Under the pieces are notes generated by a model. It saw nothing but the letters and a program-made list of their open reading frames with translations, was not told the origin of the DNA and did not search any database. The position numbers and the translations under genes are program-made. Shown in pieces: positions 26,578 through 37,812 of a DNA stretch of 64,000 bases. Origin of the DNA: Thelephora terrestris. Lineage: Eukaryota; Basidiomycota; Agaricomycetes; Thelephorales; Thelephoraceae. The stretch's first letter is position 1, and each line of letters begins with the position of its first letter. The DNA lies in assembly GCA_015956445.1 (NCBI GenBank), contig WIUZ02000016.1, positions 806,001 through 870,000 on the forward strand, read 5' to 3'.

Positions 26578-28642
26578 ATGCCACCAAAAGAACGGACCTC
26601 TAAACAACATCCCCCCAGTGTGACGAAGTCCACCGCTTCCACCCGCCGTATGGGAACAAGGTCAACGAACAGAGGGGCAGCACCTGTCACTGCAGAAGCT
26701 GGTAGTCATATGATTGCATACTGAAGGCCGTTCGCTAATATGAATACAGGGACCCAGAAGCGAAAAGCTGAAGACTTACCGTGCATGGACCAGCCAACTA
26801 AACGGTCAACCAAAAAAGCCCTGGGCGTGAAGAACGTGCACCCTGCAGCCAACGCGACTAAGGAAGCTACAGAAACGACACTAAGAGTTAGTGCCAGAAC
26901 CGCAGAGCAAGGTATGTTTCCAGTACCTCTTCGCACATCTTCGCGATGTTGAGCTCCGGGTGCAGGAATACCCTCTAAATCAAAGACCGGTGTAAGGAAG
27001 GCGCCAGCCCGACCTACTCCTTCCTCAGATTCTGAAGATGGGGAGGAAGATACGGCCAACCACACCACTGATGGTCTGTGAGCACGATTATGGCATGTAG
27101 AGTAACGCGACTCACAGATTAAAGGTGGTGCCACATCACCATTACCAAGCGACGATGAGGCAGACGAGTATCCAACCGCAATACAGCTGGCTGAAGAGGT
27201 ATGAAGTTCTCCGATTTGAGGAAACACCTGTGACACTGTCCCGCGTCAACCCAGCGCCCCCAAACTGGTGCTGGAGTCACCACAGGCCGAGATGTCAAAT
27301 ACCGAGGAGACGACGGTATCGACAACAATCTTAACGACCACGAGACCACTCTGATCAAACCGACTGTGCATGTAAGTGCTCGTTAACCTTCCATATCTTA
27401 TGTGGGAGATCTCACCTGTTGGTAGGGTGAAAGACGAGCCCACCGTATCATCAGAGAGGTGAACCGTTGTGGCATTCGACTGAACGTCAACGCTGATTGG
27501 TTCTGTGTGTTAGGTCCCTGCCCCAGGCCCATCGTTTCAGCAGCCAGGTGGCTCACCCGTGGATATGACCGATCCTGGCGCAATGACCATTATCCACCCA
27601 CAAATTAGCCTCTTCCCCAACCACGGCAACATGGTTCTTGCACCGCCCGTCCCTGCTTGGCCAGCATTCACTGAACTCATTCAAGAAGACAACGGGTCCT
27701 ACAAACAGACCAGCCAAACCGCTGAAATCAACAACTGCCTGAGCGCGGCTGTGAAACGGGCTAATTCCAACTTACTCCTAATCAATTCATTCCCAGATGT
27801 TGATCAACAGGAACAATGGCTAGTGGATGGGCTCAAGTTTGAGCTTTCTGCGAGGACTTGCGGCCACGTCATCAAAGCGGTGGGAGAATGTGCGAGAGTT
27901 GACATCGATTATTTTTATTGTCTGCTGTCTATGGTGATCGCCGGTTCAACCCGCCACACATTCCCATCACTGACCATTACCCATTAGATTCGAAACCGTT
28001 GGAGTGGCTATCGCCAAACTGTGTTGAATGTGGCAAGGGCCTTAGTCGGAAGTCCACACCCCGGGAAGAAACCTTCAGAGAAAGCACAAGCAAAGATGAA
28101 GGCGAAAACTTCTTATAAGTTATTGGGCTCAGCGGACGCCGAAAAGGCAGAGATAGCGACGAAACTCCTGCACCAGGAGGCTTTCCATTTTGGGACAACA
28201 AAAGCGGTGAGCTCACGCACAAATCTTCCGATTTGACATACTCAACCGTAGTTCACTAGGGTGCACCTGACGGCACTGCGCCATATCAGCGCCAGGAGAT
28301 GTTGTTCATCCTCGCATATTTCTTCAGATGCGACAATTCTCTCGAAGGCCAGGTACCGACCGGAGAATGTGGACAAGAGATTCCGAAACCAATGGTGGCA
28401 TTGGCGGCAACGTTGGTGAGCATCCTGACCTTACGGGTGTCTGGTCTACTGCTGAGACGACGTGACAGATTGAGGTTGCACTTACGGAGATAGCTGAAGG
28501 GACACGCGTGAAATTCTCTGAGGACAAGCAAAAAGACCGTTACACCGGACACCTAAACTCGTTTGAGCGAGTTAGGGTATCGAAGAATGGAGGCCGCAAG
28601 CTCGCACGACTACTTTCGGATATCTACAATGGAACGATGTAG
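26578..28642 (+). CDS. DUF6532-like protein
   Basis: Plus-strand gene starting MPPKERTSKQHPPS at 26578 and ending DIYNGTM with TAG at 28640-28642. The first exons are basic and then acidic low complexity (RPTPSSDSEDGEEDT), with a splice junction near 27065-27115 that I could not phase. The C-terminal exons contain EINNCLSAAVKRAN, LVDGLKFELSARTCGHVIKAVGECARVD, YQRQEMLFILAYFFRCDN, KPMVALAATL and GHLNSFERVRVSKNGGRKLARLLSDI. The pattern of an N-terminal disordered region followed by an all-helical domain with an FF-containing block before PxPMVALAAT resembles DUF6532. Function is unknown. It is divergent from Plavaka 3, their starts being about 160 bp apart, so they may share a regulatory region. 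Confidence 0.5.
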
Positions 28643-29220
28643 GTCTCCCCTGTCAAACCTCGTGTCTAGACCACTGAAGTTCAGCCGAAAAGGAACGAGT
28701 TGTTATCTAAAGGGTCGCCGGATGATGCCTCGGGACCATCGACCGGACCCACCTTAATGGATACGGATAATATGCGGGTTTGACTCTGGTCATATCCCTT
28801 GAAACGCGTATGTCTATGTAGTGGTAATCTCGTACGAATAATTCACCCCCACTCCGAATAAATTGATTTGCCAACCATCCCATATCTAAAAATGAGCGTG
28901 CTATTTGCAACCTATGACACTTTGAACGAGTCGCTATTCAGAGTCTATTAAGCTCGTAATAACCTGCTATTCAGGCACTATAGGATCACTACCGACCCGT
29001 AGCCCAGCTACGGTAGCGCTATTCAGATAGTGGGACCGCTATTCGAACTATTCGGAATAACGCGGCTAGCACCCGATTAATGATCGAATATCGTCGCTTA
29101 GTTGCCAGAGTTTTTCCAGATGTTAGTACTTGGTGTCCAGCGCAGTACTGTGGCCATCCAATAGAGTATCTGTATCATGAAAGTGTAAACGGCGTATCAG
29201 GGGCAAGCGGGAATCCTTTT
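28643..29220. other. Intergenic with GCTATTCAG repeats and a short hairpin
   Basis: No gene seen. The motif GCTATTC(A/G) recurs at about 28932, 28972, 29018 and 29039. CCGTAGC-CCA-GCTACGG forms a perfect 7-bp stem with a 3-nt loop at about 28998-29014. It may be a small transposon remnant. Confidence 0.35.
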
Positions 29221-31103
29221 TCAGGACAGCCTCGATCCCACAAGGGCGAAATTGCAGATTCGTGTAGAAGAAAAAGAGAGATAACGGTGCAAAATTTGGG
29301 ACTGACCATGCTCGGTGATTTCTTCCGAATCGTCGGCTTCCTGTGTTTTTCCCAGGAGAGGTAGTTCGTCCACGAAACCAGACTCGTCGTCGACCGTTCC
29401 TTCCTTTTCGTCAACGAACTTGGCGGCAGGGGACCCCATTTCTTCTGGACCGGGGACCCTGGAGGCTCGACGTCCGGTTATGTACCGGACCCAGTGAATG
29501 TTAGTAAACCAACGCCACAGCCTAGGGGCCAGACGGCCTACTTCGATCATCGGAGGTACAGTCGAGAACACGACTAGGCTCGTCCCAAGCCCCGGTTCTC
29601 CTCCTCGAGGCGGCCTCCGGCCGTTTCGATCGATGATCGAACCTCTCCGTCCCCGTGAGGTGGATCCCTTCGGGATCCGGTCTTGTGCCGAGACTAAGAA
29701 CACGACGAGCAGCTGTTCAGATGGGCGTATCAGGATCAGGCCGATTGGGAGATACGTGCGAGACTTACTTGACCGAACGTCAAGCTGTAGTCGATGTCCC
29801 TGTTGAATTCTGTGTGAGGCAAGTTAATGCCTAGAAGAACTGGGTCCTCGCAGGACGTGGAGAAGAACCGCGCGTGTAGAGCACGAGGGTGAAAACTTAT
29901 CTACTCGAAAGGACACGTGACTAATTGATCGGTAGCTACAGAACGACGGAACGAAAGTGGAATATTTTAACAGTCCCACTGGTTGGAGACACCGATTTCG
30001 ACATACGCGACCCAGTACGCTGTGGGAGTCGCGATAACGGACAAAAATAGGAGGAACATGTAATCCGTTGATATTTTCCTCCTTCGGGATAGCTTCAGCA
30101 CACTCCTAGTATTGAACCCACGGCGATGGACTCACCAGACCCTGCCGAGCCTCGGCCTGTACGGTTCACCAGGAGGCCAGATCTCCTTTCTCTTCCGCAC
30201 GATGGCGAAAACCCAGGCGACGATGACGATGACGGGAAGCGCGAGGAATGCAACCAGGTCCCCGTACAGCTTGGCACTTGCTAAGGCGATGGGAAAAATG
30301 AGCGGAGACCCGAGGAAGAAGGCCTCCGCTACGGAGTCCCAACGACACGAGTCCTGAGCAAACTTGGTGTAATGGCGTGGGAGGTAAGCATAGACAAGGA
30401 TTGCGATCCAGACGGCGACGGAGAAGAACACCACCGCCCGCCGCAGATAATGCTTCTTGCCGAGCACCGCGTCGAGAAGATGGGTGCCCCAGAAGGCTCG
30501 GATAGAGTAGCCTGTGAAGTAGACGTTGACGGGCGAGCATACGATGGAGATGAGGACGATGGCGTGATATCTGGTTAGCTCTCCTCGGATGAGGGAAATC
30601 CACTGAGCCCAATAAGGGAGTACGTAATGAGCATCTGAGCCCAATAGGCCTCTTTGACACGCTTTGGCGAATAGAAGATGAGAATTACTGGCAGCCGGAG
30701 GTAAGCCTTCCGCCGTGCACAAGGTATCCGGAGAAACAGATGGCTTACTGAGACACAATTCGGTGATATAGTCTGGGGCGAACTATCAGCAACCCAGCTA
30801 AAATTCGTAGAAAGTTTGACCTGATTCACTCGAGAACCTGACCAACGGGCCATCAATATCAGGGTTCGGACAAAAACCGAACGGGCAGATGTCTTCCGAT
30901 GGGGGATTCAAACAGTGCACAGTTGTGGGCTGCCTCATATTCTTGTATTGCGATCCGGTGAGGTTCAGAAAGTTCACCGTGTCGTCCGTTATGGAGCAGT
31001 TGAGTGCTTCGTAGTAGGTGGGATCGAGGAACAAACCCCCGAGGCAGTCTATATCTGGAGGGTATGTGAGCGGAAGCTCGTTGTTGGACGCCATGACGCG
31101 TGA
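29221..31103 (-). pseudogene. Multi-spanning membrane protein, frameshifted
   Basis: The minus strand from MASNNELPLTYPPDIDCLGG at 31103 encodes a Cys-containing extracellular-type N-terminus (DICPFGFCPNPDIDGPLVRFS) followed by several hydrophobic segments: LRLPVILIFYSP, IVLISIVCSPVNVYF, VVFFSVAVWIAILVYAYLP, FLALPVIVIVAWVFAIV, YMFLLFLSVIATPTAYWVAYV and VVFSTVPPMIEVG. It ends with the juxtamembrane WRWFTNIHWVRYITGR and an acidic tail. This is the layout of a conserved basidiomycete multi-pass protein of unknown function. The frame shifts near 30605: AQMLITYSLI is in one frame and AQWISLIRGELTRY in another, consistent with loss of one base. Introns near 30760 and 29770-29556 are plausible. Confidence 0.55.
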
Positions 31104-31159
31104 CGGGTGGTAAGGTGCAGAGGAAGGTGAGCGTGTCAGAAACCGCGACATTGGTATCG

Positions 31160-31620
31160 ATTGCAAGTTCAGTCTGAAAACCGATGGTCAGCGACCAAGC
31201 AGGGGAGCGACACAACATACGTTAAAGATCTGGAGAATCTTGTTGATATCCGACGCCCAGCCCGCGATCTTGTCCTTGTCGTTCTTTGCGTGGAGAAGGC
31301 GAAGGGCTACATTGCGCTTGCTCTCTTCCTCTCGATCTCCGCCACAGTTCTAAGATAGCGAGCATGACATCAGTCAGCTATCCAATCTGTGCACCGTTGG
31401 TTAAACCCACGTTTCGAGCCGGTTTATCGCATCTCGCACAAGCTGGCTGAGGAACTCAGTTCCTTTCCCCTTCGTTCCCCGGTCCAGGACACAACAGATC
31501 TCGACGCAGTTCTGCCTGAACTCGACGTAGTCCTGCTAGTTTGCGAAGAATTGCTGGATGACAAAGGCGAGCCATAAGCTCGCTGTTGCGTGGAATAGGA
31601 AGCAACGCACTTTGATCGTC
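31160..31620 (-). pseudogene. Helical fragment resembling fungal STAND or kinase N-terminal domain
   Basis: The minus strand shows YVEFRQNCVEICCVLDRG, LSQLVRDAINRLETW, then RRLLHAKN-like and IAGWASDINKILQIFN and TELAIDTNVAVSD segments across several frames and putative introns. The spacing of amphipathic helices recalls the N-terminal helical bundle found in front of NACHT/NB-ARC or kinase domains in agaricomycetes. A TAG lies in frame just before QDYVEF. Similarity is weak and no effector domain follows; the adjacent downstream gene is the membrane protein. Low confidence. Confidence 0.25.
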
Positions 31621-31732
31621 GTCAAAATTACTGCGGCCGAGCCAAAAACATGCAATCATCGCCTACCCGGCGCCTACCGCGCACTTGCCATGGGACAAGT
31701 AGTGGGGAGTTTGCGACTCTACCAGCGATTCT

Positions 31733-32169
31733 TCAAACTGGTTTGATCTTGAGCATGATGGAGCTTATACTGCTCTCCTTTCCGACGAAAAGTATGCCAT
31801 CGATATCTGCGGGGCGTGAGAGTAAGCGCTAGTGACGGCGAACTGAATCGAGGATGAAGAAGTACGGACTACAGTCAATCTGTTTGAAGGTGAATGGTTT
31901 TTCGGTCTGGTCACAGACCTCTTGGCTTGACCGTGTCCATAGATGTACTTGCCGGGAAGGACAATCCCGCCAAGTTCGATGAAGGATTGTGAATCGATGC
32001 CGGAGCCGGAGTCGCACCAGTTGATTGTGAAGTCTATACCTGGCTGGCTGGGAACCCAACAGGTGACCTTGTTTCCGGAGACCGACACATCGTACTCAGG
32101 TAACAATTTGGCGTCGCACTCGATCCAGGCTTCCACGACTCGGATGTTAGCGACCGTGACAACCGACAT
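31733..32169 (-). pseudogene. DUF7918-family protein, frameshifted
   Basis: The minus-strand frame starts MSVVTVANIRVVEAWIECD at 32169 and continues LLPEYDVSVSGNKVTCWVPSQPGIDFTINW, then LGGIVLPGKYIYGHG. This matches the N-terminal pattern of DUF7918 proteins (AWI..D...LPEY......VTCW.PS). After GQAKR the expected TEKPFTFKQID block is in a different frame, so one base has been lost near 31920. A following exon encodes IDGILFVGKESSISSIMLKIKPV, like the end of the family domain, with a stop at 31733. Function of the family is unknown. Confidence 0.55.
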
Positions 32170-32477
32170 TTAAAAAGGAGATTACCATAAAATTTTCCGT
32201 TATTTAACACCCTCAATCGATATGTAGTAGAGAGCGGAGTTCGTCAGCCGATTAAACGAGCGGAGGGGTTATGTCGTGGCGAATTTAAGTCTGTGTTTGT
32301 TGCTGTTATCCGGGTCGGATCTCCACTCCCTACCGGCAGACAACGCATTTTGTCCCAAAAGCAAATTGACCTTTCGACTTTAAAACGCCACCAGCGGCCA
32401 TCTGTCCTCTCTCTCTTCCCAACCACCAGACACACCCGCCCACAACCGACCAAAGCCTTCAAGACCTCAGAATTTAT

Positions 32478-33909
32478 ATGGACCGGTGCGTTGGACCTCA
32501 CTCGTTCTCTATGAAACGAACTTCTCATCTCCCCCGGATGTAGATACGCAAAGATCGAGAAAGTCGGTCAGTGTTCAGTCAAACTTCTCTTTATTCTCAT
32601 TGACCCATATCCTACCTCAGGCGAAGGTGTCTTGAGTTCGCAACCCTGGCCACTCAACGTCTGATGACCCCATCACTTTCCCAGGAACTTACGGCGTCGT
32701 GTACAAGGCTCGGGATGTAACCTCAAACGAAATCGTTGCCCTCAAGAAGATTAGGCTGGAAGCAGAAGATGAGGGTGTTTCGAGCACCGCAATCCGAGAA
32801 ATCAGCTTGCTCAAGGAGCTCAAGGATGAGAACGTCGTTAGGTGCGATCTCCCTGCCACCCCTGCCGCGCGTGCGACTTGACTTTTGGATCGCCACAGAC
32901 TACTAGACATCGTCCATGCTGACAACAAACTGTATCTGGTATTTGAATTCCTCGACGTCGACTTAAAGCGCTACGTGGAGCATGGTAACCACTCCGGAAA
33001 ACCCATATCGCTCGCGATCACAAAGGTCAGCAAGTTGAACCTTCCTCTTCATTCACGGGCAATAGTTGCGCGTTCTCAATATATCCCTTTGTTCACCATC
33101 GCGTCCGCGCGTGTTCCACACGAGGACAATGCCCCATTCATTCATGGTCACGTGCCACTGTTCATAACTCACGCCCACTTTCCCGCAGAAATTCACAAAG
33201 CAACTTACCGCTGGCCTTTTATATTGTCATTCCCACCGAATCCCACACAGAGACCTCAAACCTCAGAACCTACTGATCGATAAAACTGACAACCTAAAGT
33301 TGGCCGATTTTGGACTTGCGCGGGCATTCGGCATTCCCATGTGAACGTACACCCACGAGGTACGTCGACGCGCTAGGCCTCACGACTCAGCCAACCTACC
33401 GAAATGCCATAGGTCGTGACCTCTGGTATCGGGCACCTGAAGTACTGCTTGGTTCTCGACACTATGGAACGGCAATAGATATGTGGTCCGTTGGATGCAT
33501 CTTCGCAGAGATGGTCAACAGGGGTAACCCACTGTTTCCGGGAGATTCAGAAATCGATCAGATCTTCAGGATTTTCAGGTCGGTATCTCACATCGTAGCC
33601 CACTCACATCGTTCACCTCAATTCCACTCATCCAGGATTATGGGGACACCGAACGAAGAGAGATGGCCAGGCGTGAGCCAACTGCCAGACTACAAACCAA
33701 CCTTTCCTCAGTGGCCGGGGGCCGATCTCGCCTCACAATTCCCATCTTTGGAAGCTCAGGGCGTCGATTTGGTCAAGCAATTGCTCGTGTATGATACCTC
33801 TAAGCGCATTTCAGGTACAAATTTCGCCCCTGTCACATTCATCGCACCCCTAATGATTTCTCCCTTAGCTAAACGAGCACTCGTTCATCCCTACTTTAGT
33901 AAATCGTGA
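32478..33909 (+). pseudogene. cdk1: Cyclin-dependent kinase 1 (CDC28/CDK1) copy with nonsense mutation and frameshift
   Basis: Exons reconstruct a CDK1 kinase: ATGGACCG at 32478, then [19 protein letters not shown] with the glycine loop, VALKKIRLE with the ATP-binding lysine, a VSSTAIREI helix (canonical PSTAIRE has Pro; CCG became TCG), [56 protein letters not shown] and ending [11 protein letters not shown] at 33909. CDK1 drives the G2/M transition with cyclins. This copy carries TGA at 33342-33344 where Arg (CGA) is expected before TYTHE, and one missing C at about 33419 shifts the frame before LWYRAPE. The catalytic-loop residue before HRD is Pro rather than Leu. Six or more introns are retained, so it is a decayed genomic copy, not a retrocopy. 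Confidence 0.82.
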
Positions 33910-34288
33910 TTGTCCCCCCACCCTCGAGCATGCGGACCCCCACTCCTTCCGCTCGTCTTCTACGTTCCAACTCAAGTCCCTCCACTACGATGTCTCTTGC
34001 CAGAAGCACTCAAATCCTACTTCATACCGGTCGACGGTCCACTGGCGGCGCGAGGTCCTGCAGGCGGTTGTATTGAAGCACTGTTCGCCACAATCATCCG
34101 ACACCTTGGTCCTCCACGCACTTCCTACTCTAGCTGACTCGTTCCGGTACGAAGGGGCGGGAAAACCGCTCTGTCTGGCCATAGTGATCGTGAGTTCCGC
34201 GCGCCACGGTATTCTCGATCCCAAACGCTAATGTGGACCTAGTAAAGTCTGAACTTCATGAAGAAAAAGCATATATTCCTCCCAATCA

Positions 34289-34865
34289 TGTCTCCGCCTC
34301 CTCCACGCTGGTTTACCGCCCTCTCAAAGCTCTTTGGAGAACACAAAAATGCAAACGGTACTTCACAACATTACACAAAATTTCAACCTAAACTTGCGAC
34401 TCAAAAACGTCCCTGTCTCTAGTCATGCAACTAGCTACGATAGCTGAGGCTGTTCCCCAAGTCCGCTCATGCATCGTCAGAGCATTGATCTCGCCCGACG
34501 GAAACGGGCACTTCCCGACCATTCTCGCAACCACAGATATTCGTACCCCAGCGAATGATACGGTACAGATCAACTGGTGGATCGAAGATTCGATGGACCA
34601 GTTCCGTCTCACTGGGAAAGCGAGCCTCGTTCCGGAGCCTGGAAATAGAGTTTTCCATTCAGGAGGGACCCTTGCGTTCGAGAGCCTTTCGACGCGGGAC
34701 TTCAACGGGGAAGCTAAGCGGGTTCGGGTCTTCGATAGCCTCAGCGGTCACAGGAGAGCCTCTTTGTGTCGTCCTACGCCCGGAAGTCTTATGAAAGGAG
34801 GATACGAAGAAGCGAAGGATTGGCCGGAAACCATCCCAACCACCTCTCATTGCAAGCCGAAATAA
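34289..34865 (+). pseudogene. Alr4036-type pyridoxamine-phosphate-oxidase-like FMN-binding protein
   Basis: A two-exon reading: RWFTA at the 5' end, an intron at about 34358-34422, then a long exon with MQLATIAEAVPQVRSCIVRALI, LATTDIRTP, VQINWWIEDSMDQFRLTGKASLVP, EAKRVRVFDSLSGHRRASLCRPTPGSLMKGGYEEAKDWPETIP. These are the hallmarks of the Alr4036-like FMN-binding family of split-barrel flavoproteins. In the first exon the ALSKLF frame needs one extra C at about 34320, so the 5' exon appears frameshifted. The second exon is open to its stop at 34865. The protein is short compared with the family (usually above 220 residues), and the region after the conserved block is truncated. Confidence 0.6.
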
Positions 34866-34948
34866 GAAGAGTAATAAACGGTCGTGTGTGCCTCGTAAAA
34901 CGCTACCCTCTACCTCATCGAACTTTTGTTATACCGAGGACAACAGCG

Positions 34949-36620
34949 ATGTTCTCGAAGGAGAACGATCAGCCATCCGATCCCCAACCCCCATCAACCT
35001 CAACACCCGCTTTGTTGGGTTGCGACACCCCCTTCGGGCCTTCGGGCCTTCAGTACACCAGACACAAAACCCTCCACGATACCTTCTGCTCCCGAGCCAG
35101 AACCGGAACCACCGCGATCAGATTTGCCCGTTGACGACGAACAGCCGCAAACCAAAGACCAGGATGACACGGAAGGCGTCGCGTCTCCTACACCTTTGCA
35201 ACGATTCTGGAGGCACGCGAGGACTAGGACCTCTGGATTTGATGAAGTCTCGCCTTCGAGATGGTCGGCACCAGAGCCACACGTAACTACCGAGCACGCA
35301 AGTCGGTCCCCAACTTTGTCCAGATCCCCTTCGACTGCTGCAGAGGAACTCGATGCTGTTTCGTCGATGCCAGCAACTCTGACAACACCACCCGAAGGCT
35401 CTTCCAGTTCGACCCCCTCAGCGAGGGGGAATACCCAACACCCACATCTTTATTCCATCATCGCTTCCACCCATACTGCAATGTATCAACCAATGGCTCT
35501 CGAATCCCCAACGACACCCCATGATAGAAGAAGTCTCCCGCAACCTCCAGTGCAGGGCCCGTCTAACCTACTCAGTCCTATGGCCGACTCGAGAGTCCTT
35601 TCCTTCCTACATTCAGCCAGACTCACGAAGTCCCCTGGTCTCAGCCAACCTTCTGTTTTCTCAGTCTTAGAGAGGCTCCAATCCCCGATGTCGAGGAACC
35701 GTGAACTTCCCCCGGATAGTAACGAGGAGCAGGATAGCCGTGGAATGGAGGTAGCGGACGACGGATCGAGCTTGATGCTTTGTTCTCCTTTGATTGCGCA
35801 GCGGGATTCGCTCGTCGAGATCGCCGAGACCGAATACGTGCCCTACAACGAAGCGGGTCGGGCGGTAGCCGAGAGTTACCGGAGTCCCCTGCGCCAGATC
35901 TACACCGTCGATGATGTCGACGAAGAGAGTGAAGCGGATGATGGTCAGGGGTTGAGCGAGATGCACCAGGACTCCAGTGTTGGGGACAGGGGTGCAGGCT
36001 CCTTGCAGACGGCTGATGAAGATTCCGCTGAGGCTCCCGGTGATGGAGAAGGAAGACCCAGCGACGCTCCTGGGACAGAGTCAAGGAGCATCTTCCGAGC
36101 TCCTGGGACAGAGTCAAGGAGCATCTTCCGATGGCCGTGGTCCAAGACGGAGGAGGAGAGGCGCGCAGAGCAGAAGACCAAAGAGGAGAAGAAGAAGGCG
36201 GAGGCCAAAGCTAAGGCGGAACAGAACTTGAAGAAGAATGAGAAGCTCGTGGGTTCCCTCTCCAATCAATATCTCCCTACAAACGATGTGGCGGGGTTAC
36301 AGGATGTGAGCGCATCCGATTTTGCGAACAACTGATCCTTCCTTCCAGCTATTTCCCTCCACCTGTTCTCGAGGTGTTGAATAACAAGCAACTGGAGGCC
36401 GCCAAGCGCGCAGGTACTTCTTCCTTGGCCATGCCACATCCCGGGGAATGACTTCCTTCGTTTCTAGCCATGATCACGTCGGCCCTTCAGTGGTTATTGG
36501 ATCATGTCCCGGTGGCATTGATCCCTCCACAGTTACAACTCGGCTTAACTCTACTCAGAGGTTTGATGGGGTGGATATTGTTGGTAAGAAGGCAAAGCAG
36601 CGTGATAGATTATAATGGGT
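34949..36620 (+). pseudogene. Low-complexity acidic protein of unknown function
   Basis: A plus-strand frame starts MFSKENDQPSDPQPP at 34949 and, after a frame change near 35045, continues as a 430-codon frame rich in Ser, Pro, Glu and Asp to 36335. The duplication CTTCGGGC at 35030-35050 coincides with the frame change. Near the end are two identical copies of a 33-bp segment (APGTESRSIFR twice, 36066-36131) and a charged helix EERRAEQKTKEEKKKAEAKAK. A further exon (FPPPVLEVLNNKQLEAAKRA) and a hydrophobic helix with ITSALQWLLDHVPVALIPP may continue it to about 36620. No family recognised. Confidence 0.4.
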
Positions 36621-37812
36621 AATCCAGATGAGGAGCGAACCTATCCGAACGAGAACGAACGATGAAGATACGCGGAAGAGGACAACAAAGATCAGATCAC
36701 CAACAATAACACCTAGGGACTTGCTCTGTGCGTTTCCTTACGCGCTTGCTGCTTGTCCCTCAAACTTGCTTAGGACACTAGCCAGTTATTTCATGTAAGA
36801 AGCCCTGCTGACTCGTCTGTCAATTTCGCTGAAGGACGTCCGCCGCAGGGCAAGACGAACACCAACCGTCAACACCTGGACCCGTCCCACTGGGACCTAC
36901 TTCCCTTCGATATTCACAGACGCCACATCGACCTCCTACCAGGAGAATTGCTCGACTGACGGACCTAAGGAAGGAATCGACGGCACGTTACGGCCGCGAC
37001 TATTCCAGTTGTCAGTTCCCCGTCAGATTGCGCGGATCCACCAACGTCCTCGATTTACATGCGATTTTAGCCGCCTTTTTCAAGATGACGTTCATCCACT
37101 GTCATAGCATTGATGCCCATCACCTGGTTGACCTCAGCCCACATGTACTTAGGCAGGCCACAGACACCCCTACTGGAACCCAACCTCGCTGCGTCGTTGA
37201 GTACCACATCCGTCGGCGCTTGGGTTCTTTCGGTATTACCCGCAAACAACGCCTGCGCAAGGAGTGTTTGATCAACCCCCAGGCTCGCTGTGCTGGCAGG
37301 AATCAATTTGAACCCCTCGAACGCGGAACATGGACTTTCTCGACGACGATGTGGCCCATCGGAATTTTCCGGTGTGGCTTGTGGCTCGATCAAAGTGTTA
37401 AAGTCCAAGTTGTCGCTCGTCACCGCGGGGAATATGCGCACGAGAAATCGTAATCATGTCGGCGAGCAGTATGACCCGCGACCGGAATCAGGGTGCCGCA
37501 GGCTGGGCGCGTTGGCTTGTTCAATCACGCAGCCCTGGTTAAGAAGCTTTCCTCGAACCAGCTACCCTCCGTTCTATTCAGTACCTTCGTCTACTTTGCG
37601 TTTAACTACAGCAGCGTTTCCAGTAAAAATCGAATCTCATTTGTCATCGATTGAAGCGTCGGGTATGACGATATCAGTCGTCGTACAAATTTTGAGGAGA
37701 GTCGGCTGGGCAAGGCTCGGGCTCTGGCGCGCGCGGATCACCGGATTCCCCCGTGTTTTGACCCGAATACTGAACCTCTCCCTGAGCGACCATGGACGGT
37801 GTCAGTTACCGG
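36621..37812. other. Intergenic or unrecognised
   Basis: Open frames on both strands (for example 37067-37441 minus and 37028-37453 plus) overlap as mutual shadows and show no motif. I see no RNA gene or repeat. Confidence 0.3.

Noticed and set aside
37067-37441. A minus-strand gene with NLDFNTLIEPQATPEN
   Set aside because: It overlaps an equally open plus-strand frame and shows no motif, splice pattern or family similarity I can name.
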